From: Paracoccaceae bacterium
Lineage (GTDB): Bacteria; Pseudomonadota; Alphaproteobacteria; Rhodobacterales; Rhodobacteraceae
NCBI GenBank assembly: GCA_004566265.1
Contig: SPLB01000028.1
Span: forward strand, 1-5,012
Direction: 5' to 3'
DNA length: 5,012 nt
The notes beneath the pieces were generated by a model, which saw nothing but the letters and a program-made list of their open reading frames with translations, searched no databases and was not told where the DNA came from. Of the stretch, positions 1 through 5,012 are shown in pieces. Position 1 is the first letter of the stretch. Each line of letters opens with the position of its first letter. The position numbers and the translations under genes were made by a program.

Positions 1-624
1 CTGTTGTTTGCACTGATCCGCATCGCAAGGGCGAATCCGGTCGAAGTAGAACAACATATTGAAGATCCTGAAAATTCTGCGATTTTTCAAAAATACCCCA
101 AAATTCTGGCGGACAAAGAAGCGGTCAATCTGATCTCCGACACAATGCGATCTGCGTCTATGAATTATGACGACCCGCATCAGGTCGAAGAGGTTTTGGA
201 AAAGCGGATCGAAGCCAATATGCACCACGCGCTACACTCGAGCCACGCACTGCAAACCGTTGCGGATGGTCTGCCTGCGCTTGGGATTGTTGCGGCGGTC
301 CTCGGTGTTATCAAGACCATGGCTTCCATCGACCAGCCACCCGAGGTCTTGGGGAAAATGATTGGTGGTGCGCTTGTGGGCACTTTCTTGGGCGTTTTCC
401 TATCCTACGCATTCGTGGGTCCTTTTGCCGCCAGAGTCAAAACCGTCGTCGAAGAGGACGGCCATTTCTACCAGCTGATCCGCGAAGTTTTGGTGGCCAA
501 TCTTCACAACCACGCCGCCGCGATTTGTATTGAAGTGGGTCGTCAGAACACGCCCTCTCATATCCGGCCGAAATTCTCCGAGCTGGAAGAAGCCTTGAAT
601 CAAGTGAAGCAGGACGCAGCATGA
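1..624 (+). CDS. motA: Flagellar motor stator protein MotA (5' end missing)
   Basis: MotA forms, with MotB, the inner-membrane ion channel whose cytoplasmic loop pushes on FliG to turn the flagellum. The frame is open from base 1, so the gene starts upstream. The 207 visible residues align without gaps to E. coli MotA (295 aa, recalled) from about its residue 98 onward. About 77 N-terminal residues, including the first two membrane helices, are therefore missing. Visible marks are the HIEDP...IFQKYP loop segment (E17 aligns with E. coli Glu98), a third helix starting at GLPALGIVAAVLGVI (P92 aligns with Pro173), a fourth helix at 117-143 containing GGALVGTFLG and P141 (aligns with Pro222), and the C-terminal EVGRQN...RPKFSELEEAL block. 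These prolines and the loop charge matter for torque in E. coli. The TGA stop overlaps the ATG of the next gene, so the two are probably translationally coupled. No motB follows directly. Family identity is near certain; the coupling ion is not determined. Confidence 0.96.
   Translation: MLFALIRIARANPVEVEQHIEDPENSAIFQKYPKILADKEAVNLISDTMRSASMNYDDPHQVEEVLEKRIEANMHHALHSSHALQTVADGLPALGIVAAVLGVIKTMASIDQPPEVLGKMIGGALVGTFLGVFLSYAFVGPFAARVKTVVEEDGHFYQLIREVLVANLHNHAAAICIEVGRQNTPSHIRPKFSELEEALNQVKQDAA
611..614 (+). promoter_or_regulatory. Ribosome binding site for the TPR-protein gene
   Basis: AGGA lies inside the last codons of motA, six bases before the ATG at 621. Together with the ATGA stop/start overlap, it supports this start and coupled translation. 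It is short, so it was chosen mainly on spacing. Confidence 0.55.
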
Positions 625-2996
625 TTTCACGTGCAATCGCACTGGCTGTCGCCGGTCTGGCGGCTGGGTCTGCTGAGGCGCAGACAATTGTTACCCGTTC
701 GGGAGAGCATGACCGGTTTACCAGACTTGTGATGCGCGTTCCCGATCAGGTGAACTGGTCCGTCACCCAGAATGGGCGGATGGCAACAGTGAACCTTGGA
801 TCCGATAGTGCGGTTTTTGATACAGACAGGGTTTTTGACTTAATTCCGCGAACCCGCGTGCAGAATGTGCGCCAAGATGGACCCGGACAGCCTCTTCGGA
901 TCGATCTAGGGTGTGATTGCATTGTGGAACATTTCCAACAGGCCGATGGGTTTTTGGTTATCGACGTGCGCGATGGCAATGGGGACCCGCTTCCGTTCAA
1001 CCTGACGCAGAGCCCGCTACCTTTGATTTTCCCCCGCGGCACCAGTGCGTTCCGATTTCCTCTTCAAAGCATCGATACAGGTCGCAGCCAAGTGGAAAGC
1101 GCAGTTGGTCAAGCCCTTGCTACAGGCACTGCAGAGCAGGCCATATCGCTGTCTCTCAGCCCCGGCCTTGCGGACCGTGTGCGTGAAGCTGAACAAGCTG
1201 AGGAAAGGCGCGCAAAAGCAGAGGCCGACAGCTTAGTGCAAAAAGCCAAAGAAGCTGCGGATGCTGCGATTTCTATAGACTTAGCGGACGAACAGCGCGC
1301 AGCCTTGGTTAATGGCACCGAAGCCCGCCTTTTGCAGCAGATCGGCCGGGCCTCGGATCAGGGTCTCATTCAGCTGGAAGGCGATACAGATCAATCACAA
1401 ATTCTTGATCCTTTGGGCAACGGCGAGCGTCTTGAGGGGCTGCCAAATGTATCTGTGACCTCGGCTGTTGACCGCGAAACAGGCCTTTTGGCAATGCGAC
1501 GTAAACAAGACCGCGAAGAATTACTTTGCATTCGAAACTCGCGTGTTGCGGTGTACAACTGGAAAGGCGAGGGAAGCTTTGACGCGCAGATTGGTGCATT
1601 GCGAAACAAGCTCCTCGGGGAATTCGACAAAATTGACAAAGACGCCGTTTTGAACCTGGCCAAAACCTACCTTCACTTTGGCTTTGGAGCAGAGGCTGTA
1701 AGCACGCTGCATTTGCTGCCTGAAGGCAAAATCAAGCCGGAGAAGCGCGAAACACTAATCGCGATCGCTCACATTCTCGACGGTGTTCCAATGCCTGTGA
1801 ACAATGTGTTCACCGGTCAACAGAGCTGTGAAAGCGATGTTGCGTTCTGGGCGGCACTGGCCTCTGGCAGCATCAAGTCAAATGCCAACACGGATGCAAT
1901 CCAACAGTCCTTTGCAAAGCTTCCGCCACATCTGCGTGTTCATCTCGGCCCGCGCATGAGCACTTTGTTTGCAGAGGCAGGTAATCCGCATGTGGCCAAG
2001 GTGACGCTGCGGTCGGTGGATCGTACCGGGGCGGAAACAGTACCTGATCTCAACCTCGCGGAAGCCGCGATTGCGGATCTTGAAGGCAAACCTGAAGAGG
2101 TTGCAGTGTTTCTGACCGAAGAAGTGGCTGAGCGAACAAGGAACGCCCCAACTGCTTTGATCGACTTGATTGATCTGAGCGTTAAGGAACGCAGAGCATT
2201 GTCGCCTGACGTGCCCGATTTGACGGCGTCCTATGAACTGGAAAACCGCGAGACGGAGCTGGGTCGCGATCTGCGGCGCGTGGAAGTTGCAGCATTGGCG
2301 CTGGTTGGCCGTTTCGACGAAGCCTTTGAGCAATTCCAAGCCCTGGATGACCGAGACGGTCCAGGCGCGCGCAAATCAGCGTCTGGCGCCCTTTTTACCT
2401 TGTTGACGGAAAATGCGGATGACTTGACGTTCCTAAAATACGGCTTGGCATTTGCGAATGATGCAACCCAGTCTGAGGCTGCCGAACTTGCTGATATCCT
2501 GTCGCGCCGACTTTTGGATCTGGGGTTTCATCAGGCATCTTCTGTATTGCTGTCCAAGGCCCCTCTGGATGAGCAAAACTCAGATCGTCGCATGATGCAC
2601 GCAGAAATTGCGCTGCGTCGAGAACAGCCCCAAAAAGCTTTAGTTGAGCTCATGGGGCTTAAGGGTAAACAGGCGGACCGCCTCCGCGCTCAGGCGCTTT
2701 GGCTGAATGAAGAATACGAGCGCGCCGCAGAGTACTTGCTGGAAAGCGAAGATCAAAACGGCGCTGCGCGCGGGTTCTGGTATTCCGCTGATCTTGAGGC
2801 GGCAGAAAAATTAGATCGCGATGCGGCTCCATTCGGCGAAGTAGCTGAACTCACGATCGGCATTGACGAGGCGGCACAGGCGCCGGAAGGGTTGACGCCT
2901 TTGGCCGAGGCGCGGTCGCTTGTCGACAGCAGTATGTCCGCCCGGACAGACATTGAGCGGCTATTGGGTCAAGTCACACGCTCTGAAGAGGAGTGA
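621..2996 (+). CDS. Large periplasmic TPR-like protein of the flagellar cluster, function unknown
   Basis: I do not recognise a named family, though similar proteins occur in Rhodobacterales flagellar clusters as far as I recall. Residues 1-20 are a Sec signal peptide (hydrophobic core AIALAVAGLAAG, cleavage probably AEA|Q). Residues 30-118 alternate short hydrophobic beta-type strands (RLVMRV, MATVNLG, PLRIDLGCDC, GFLVIDVRDG), resembling the AMIN/secretin-N style of periplasmic domain; this is a loose resemblance. Residues 184-217 form an Ala/Glu/Lys/Arg-rich helix, possibly a coiled coil. From about 320 to 731 there are repeated helix pairs with TPR-like spacing: 342-365, 441-466, 476-502, 551-575, 625-647, 656-680 and 687-709. 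There are only four cysteines (98, 100, 303, 403). No membrane segment follows the signal peptide and no catalytic motif was seen. The ATG overlaps the motA stop (ATGA) and has an SD at 611. By context it may be a motor or stator accessory protein in the periplasm, perhaps a counterpart of rhizobial MotC. The coding call is secure; the function is inference. Confidence 0.9.
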   Translation: MISRAIALAVAGLAAGSAEAQTIVTRSGEHDRFTRLVMRVPDQVNWSVTQNGRMATVNLGSDSAVFDTDRVFDLIPRTRVQNVRQDGPGQPLRIDLGCDCIVEHFQQADGFLVIDVRDGNGDPLPFNLTQSPLPLIFPRGTSAFRFPLQSIDTGRSQVESAVGQALATGTAEQAISLSLSPGLADRVREAEQAEERRAKAEADSLVQKAKEAADAAISIDLADEQRAALVNGTEARLLQQIGRASDQGLIQLEGDTDQSQILDPLGNGERLEGLPNVSVTSAVDRETGLLAMRRKQDREELLCIRNSRVAVYNWKGEGSFDAQIGALRNKLLGEFDKIDKDAVLNLAKTYLHFGFGAEAVSTLHLLPEGKIKPEKRETLIAIAHILDGVPMPVNNVFTGQQSCESDVAFWAALASGSIKSNANTDAIQQSFAKLPPHLRVHLGPRMSTLFAEAGNPHVAKVTLRSVDRTGAETVPDLNLAEAAIADLEGKPEEVAVFLTEEVAERTRNAPTALIDLIDLSVKERRALSPDVPDLTASYELENRETELGRDLRRVEVAALALVGRFDEAFEQFQALDDRDGPGARKSASGALFTLLTENADDLTFLKYGLAFANDATQSEAAELADILSRRLLDLGFHQASSVLLSKAPLDEQNSDRRMMHAEIALRREQPQKALVELMGLKGKQADRLRAQALWLNEEYERAAEYLLESEDQNGAARGFWYSADLEAAEKLDRDAAPFGEVAELTIGIDEAAQAPEGLTPLAEARSLVDSSMSARTDIERLLGQVTRSEEE

Positions 2997-3003
2997 TCCG
3001 CAA

Positions 3004-3029
3004 CGCATTCGGACACGCTTTTGAATGCG
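3004..3029 (+). terminator. Intergenic hairpin, possible weak terminator
   Basis: CGCATTC (3004-3010) is perfectly complementary to GAATGCG (3023-3029). Two G-U pairs and one A-U pair extend the stem to ten pairs around a six-base loop. It begins seven bases after the stop of the TPR-protein gene. The following bases (GTTCTTAAAATTT) are T-rich, but not the clean U-run of a strong intrinsic terminator. It could therefore attenuate transcription or protect the 3' end of the upstream mRNA. The AT-rich spacer from 3030 to 3105 may hold a promoter for slt-flhA, but no convincing -35/-10 pair was found. Confidence 0.35.
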
Positions 3030-3084
3030 GTTCTTAAAATTTGATGATAACACTTTGTAAATGCTCGCCGTCTAATTTGGGAAC

Positions 3085-3090
3085 AGGAAG
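3085..3090 (+). promoter_or_regulatory. Possible ribosome binding site for the lytic transglycosylase gene
   Basis: AGGAAG is the best SD-like match upstream of this gene, but it sits 15 bases before the first in-frame ATG (3106), which is longer than usual. There is no in-frame ATG, GTG or TTG between it and 3106, and an in-frame TAA at 3073 bars earlier starts. A weaker GGA at 3103-3105 is well placed for the alternative ATG at 3115. Confidence 0.35.
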
Positions 3091-3105
3091 AATCCTAATC
3101 CTGGA

Positions 3106-3888
3106 ATGGGCAGAATGCCGATCATCAAATCATACCACCAAAAGATGCCGATAACAGCTTTGAGGCTTTGCTGCCTGGGGCTGTTGTTGGCGTCATTGGG
3201 CAATGGCGGTTGGGCGAAATCCGCGCGGTCCGAAGATCCACAGGGCATTTCCGCGATTTGCGACCATGCTGCCAGCCGAGCTTCTGCGGAAAGCAATGTA
3301 CCGATTGATATTCTGCGTGCGATTACCCGTACAGAGACGGGGCGTGGCGGCAAATCAGGGTTAGAGCCCTGGCCTTGGACCGTGAACATGGAAGGCGCGG
3401 GCAAGTGGTTTCAAACAGAAACCGAAGCCAAGGCTTATGTTGAGGCGCATTTCCAACGCGGTGCTCGCAGCTTTGACGTCGGGTGTTTTCAGATAAATTA
3501 CCGTTGGCATCATCAGGCCTTTGACTCCCTCAATGATATGTTCGATCCGATGACGAACGCACGCTATGCTGCAAAATTCCTTCAGGAATTGCATCAGGAG
3601 TTCGGCAGCTGGACCAAAGCTGCCGGTGCGTTTCACTCTCGGACAACAAAGTACGCAGAGCGCTATGTCGCACGCTTCAATCAGATCCGCAGCGATCTCC
3701 GCCCCATGACCCAGGTCGCAAGTCTACCAAGCCGGCGGGTTGCAACCTTTTCTGCACCGCGCCCTCTGATTGCAGGTCGCCGCACGACGGCTTTGATTTC
3801 TGCGCCCAGCGGCGCCGCCTCGGCGACCTTGGGGTCGCTTGTGCCTTTGTCCGGCGGGTCCGGACAAGCGCTGATTGCCATTAGATAA
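3106..3888 (+). CDS. Secreted lytic transglycosylase, SLT domain, probably flagellar (SltF-like)
   Basis: Lytic transglycosylases cut the MurNAc-GlcNAc bond of peptidoglycan, leaving 1,6-anhydro-MurNAc ends. This one probably makes room for the flagellar rod in the periplasm. A signal-peptide core (LCCLGLLLASLG, residues 21-32) ends near GWA|K. The SLT-fold domain spans about 50-195: RAITRTETGR carries the likely catalytic Glu77, GCFQIN (126-131) is the second motif (GxxQxN), and AAGAFHS (172-178) with YAERYVARF (183-191) forms the third. The tail, 199-260, is rich in Pro, Ala, Ser and Arg and likely disordered. Rhodobacter sphaeroides has a comparable Sec-exported flagellar enzyme, SltF, that acts with a FlgJ lacking a muramidase domain; the parallel here is inference from size, motifs and place. 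The start is uncertain: ATG 3106 gives 260 aa, while ATG 3115 and ATG 3145 (247 aa, a more typical signal peptide) are alternatives. The stop is 12 bases before flhA, so the two are probably co-transcribed. Confidence 0.9.
   Translation: MGRMPIIKSYHQKMPITALRLCCLGLLLASLGNGGWAKSARSEDPQGISAICDHAASRASAESNVPIDILRAITRTETGRGGKSGLEPWPWTVNMEGAGKWFQTETEAKAYVEAHFQRGARSFDVGCFQINYRWHHQAFDSLNDMFDPMTNARYAAKFLQELHQEFGSWTKAAGAFHSRTTKYAERYVARFNQIRSDLRPMTQVASLPSRRVATFSAPRPLIAGRRTTALISAPSGAASATLGSLVPLSGGSGQALIAIR
3847..3867 (+). other. Hairpin at the 3' end of the lytic transglycosylase gene
   Basis: TTGTCCGG (3847-3854) and CCGGACAA (3860-3867) form a perfect eight-pair stem with a five-base loop (CGGGT). It lies inside the last codons of the gene, ending 33 bases before the flhA start. 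No T-run follows, so it is not a terminator. It could affect translation or mRNA processing between the two genes, or be chance in GC-rich coding sequence (Gly/Ser/Gly codons). Confidence 0.35.
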
Positions 3889-3892
3889 GAGA
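3887..3892 (+). promoter_or_regulatory. Weak ribosome binding site for flhA
   Basis: AAGAGA overlaps the slt stop codon and ends eight bases before the GTG at 3901. It is a poor SD match, but it is the only purine-rich tract at suitable spacing. Together with the GTG start it suggests modest initiation, possibly helped by ribosomes finishing slt. Confidence 0.3.
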
Positions 3893-3900
3893 CAAAAACC

Positions 3901-5012
3901 GTGCCCAAATTTAGCTTTCAGCAGCTCTTTAACCCGACCATTCTTTTGGCAATGGCCTTGATGGCGATCATTGTGATGATGATCCTCCCCATGCCGGCAT
4001 GGGTGCTGGACATCGGACTTGCCGCCTCTTTTGCACTGGCGATTTTGATCTTTACCCTGACCCTGTTTATCGAACGGCCGTTGGATTTTTCAGCCTTTCC
4101 GACCATCCTCCTTGGCTCTCTGATGCTGAGGCTGTCGCTTAATGTGTCTTCGACCAAACTTATCATTGGTCAGGGCCATACAGGCACCGATGCGGCGGGC
4201 AATGTGATCCAAGGCTTCGCCCAGTTTGTCATGGGGGGCAGCGTTTTCCTTGGACTTGTTGTGTTCGGTGTGCTTTTAATCGTGAACTTTATGGTCATTA
4301 CCAAGGGTGCCGCGCGTATGGCCGAGGTCGGCGCGCGTTTTGCTTTGGATGGGATGCCGGGCAAACAGCTCGCGATCGACAGCGATATGTCGGCAGGTGC
4401 AATCGACCACGCAACGGCACGCGAGCGTCGCGAAACCGAGCAACTCGAAACCACATTTTTCGGCTCTCTGGACGGTGCCTCCAAGTTTGTAAAAGGTGAT
4501 GCGGTTGCGGGTCTTTTGATCACGCTGTTGAACCTTGTGATGGGCTTGATCATGGGCATTGTCGTTCATGGGATGCCAATTGGTTCGGCGTTCGAGACCT
4601 ATGCGATCCTGACGGTGGGCGATGGTCTAGTTTCGCAGATCCCCTCGGTCATTATTTCTATTGCGGCGGCCCTTTTGCTGGCACGTGGCGGCGCAACCGG
4701 CGCAACCGACAACGCGATTATCTCGCAGCTCACCAAATACCCCGGCGCGCTTGGGGCGGTCGCAGTTCTGATGGTGCTGTTTGCACTGGTGCCGGGCCTG
4801 CCGTTCCTGCCGTTCATCACCGGCGGTCTCGGGCTGGGATATGCAGCTTACCGGATGCATCAAAAAAACCTAGAGAAAGCAAAAAAAGAAGTAGACGCCA
4901 AGGTTGAAGAGGCCAAAGAACCGGAAAAAACCAAAGCGTTGGGGGATATCCTAGACCTTGATGATCTACACCTAGAATTCTCGCAGGATCTGGTGAATAT
5001 GGTTATTGATCC
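3901..5012 (+). CDS. flhA: Flagellar export-gate protein FlhA (3' end missing)
   Basis: FlhA (FHIPEP family) forms the nonameric ring of the flagellar type III export gate. It couples proton flow to protein export and receives chaperone-substrate complexes on its cytoplasmic domain. The frame runs off the window after 370 codons, about half of the usual ~690-700. The FHIPEP signature is clear at 141-162 (AEVGARFALDGMPGKQ, then LAIDSD). Other landmarks are RLSLNVSSTK (77-86), FFGSLDGASKFVKGDAVAG (186-204; D200 and K195 align with Salmonella Asp208 and Lys203) and GDGLVSQIPS (240-249). Hydrophobic segments near 13-31, 35-57, 66-76, 109-133, 201-222, 236-261 and 283-317 (probably two helices) give the expected eight-helix membrane domain. 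A Lys/Glu-rich linker (321-345) then leads into the start of the cytoplasmic domain (DILDLDDLHLEFSQDLV). The GTG start was chosen because the next in-frame ATG, residue 18, would cut into the first helix. The gene lies 12 bases after slt, consistent with one operon. Confidence 0.96.
   Translation, partial: MPKFSFQQLFNPTILLAMALMAIIVMMILPMPAWVLDIGLAASFALAILIFTLTLFIERPLDFSAFPTILLGSLMLRLSLNVSSTKLIIGQGHTGTDAAGNVIQGFAQFVMGGSVFLGLVVFGVLLIVNFMVITKGAARMAEVGARFALDGMPGKQLAIDSDMSAGAIDHATARERRETEQLETTFFGSLDGASKFVKGDAVAGLLITLLNLVMGLIMGIVVHGMPIGSAFETYAILTVGDGLVSQIPSVIISIAAALLLARGGATGATDNAIISQLTKYPGALGAVAVLMVLFALVPGLPFLPFITGGLGLGYAAYRMHQKNLEKAKKEVDAKVEEAKEPEKTKALGDILDLDDLHLEFSQDLVNMVID

Noticed and set aside
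80..92. Near-palindrome ATTTTTCAAAAAT in motA
   Set aside because: It encodes the conserved IFQKYP segment of MotA and has no regulatory context.
1878..2339. 153-codon open frame on the - strand inside the TPR-protein gene
   Set aside because: It lies wholly within a well-supported + strand gene. Its product is rich in Cys/His/Arg with no recognisable domain, typical of an antisense shadow.
3034..3051. CtrA-like site (TTAA ... ATAAC) upstream of slt
   Set aside because: CtrA controls flagella in roseobacters, so I looked for TTAA-N7-TTAAC. The second half is a mismatch and the spacing is N9, so the site is not supported.
3031..3061. Sigma-70 type promoter (CTTAAA at 3033, TGTAAA at 3056, 17-base spacer) before slt
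   Set aside because: The -35 matches only three of six bases, and such matches are expected by chance in AT-rich DNA. No sigma-28 or sigma-54 type motif was found either.
597..3094. GANTC (CcrM methylation) sites just before two genes: GAATC at 597-601 and 3090-3094
   Set aside because: GANTC also occurs inside the coding regions here (for example 433-437), so the positions do not stand out from chance.
3072..3404. 110-codon - strand frame across the intergenic gap and the slt 5' end
   Set aside because: It covers the signal peptide and catalytic Glu region of the + strand gene. No homology was recognised, and the gap is better explained as a regulatory spacer.
4170..4559. 129-codon open frame on the - strand inside flhA
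   Set aside because: It is opposite the FHIPEP signature region, and the product is low-complexity Ser/Pro/Thr. It is a shadow of flhA.

Overview
The window reads as part of a flagellar gene cluster from an alphaproteobacterium, most likely a Rhodobacterales (Roseobacter-group) species. Evidence for this is the MotA and FlhA sequence character, a small stand-alone flagellar-type lytic transglycosylase directly before flhA, a moderate-to-high GC content, and dense same-strand packing. This assignment comes from recognising families by eye, not from a database search. All four genes lie on the + strand, and both edge genes are cut by the window.

Layout. (1) 1-624: the C-terminal two thirds of MotA, the proton-channel stator subunit, with its first two membrane helices upstream of the window. 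(2) 621-2996: a 791-residue protein overlapping motA by ATGA. It has a Sec signal peptide, an N-terminal beta-rich domain, an alanine/charged helical stretch and a long TPR-like helical-repeat C-terminal half. It is predicted to be periplasmic, and I cannot give it a gene name. (3) 2997-3105: the only real intergenic gap (109 bases), holding a hairpin and an AT-rich spacer. (4) 3106-3888: a secreted SLT-fold lytic transglycosylase. (5) 3901-5012: the start of flhA (GTG start), covering the whole membrane domain, the linker and the first residues of the cytoplasmic domain.

How the genes fit together. MotA forms the stator in the inner membrane. The lytic transglycosylase probably opens peptidoglycan for the rod. 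FlhA is the central export-gate protein of the flagellar type III secretion system. The large TPR protein is translationally coupled to motA, where motB often sits in other bacteria. This makes it a candidate periplasmic motor or stator accessory factor, possibly analogous to MotC of rhizobia, but that is inference. It is the least understood and most interesting item here. Smaller points are two hairpins (one between genes, one at the slt 3' end) and two slippery A7 runs in the flhA linker that could in principle yield a membrane-domain-only product.

There is no sign of mobile elements, CRISPR, tRNA or rRNA. No stretch longer than 300 bases lacks a gene.
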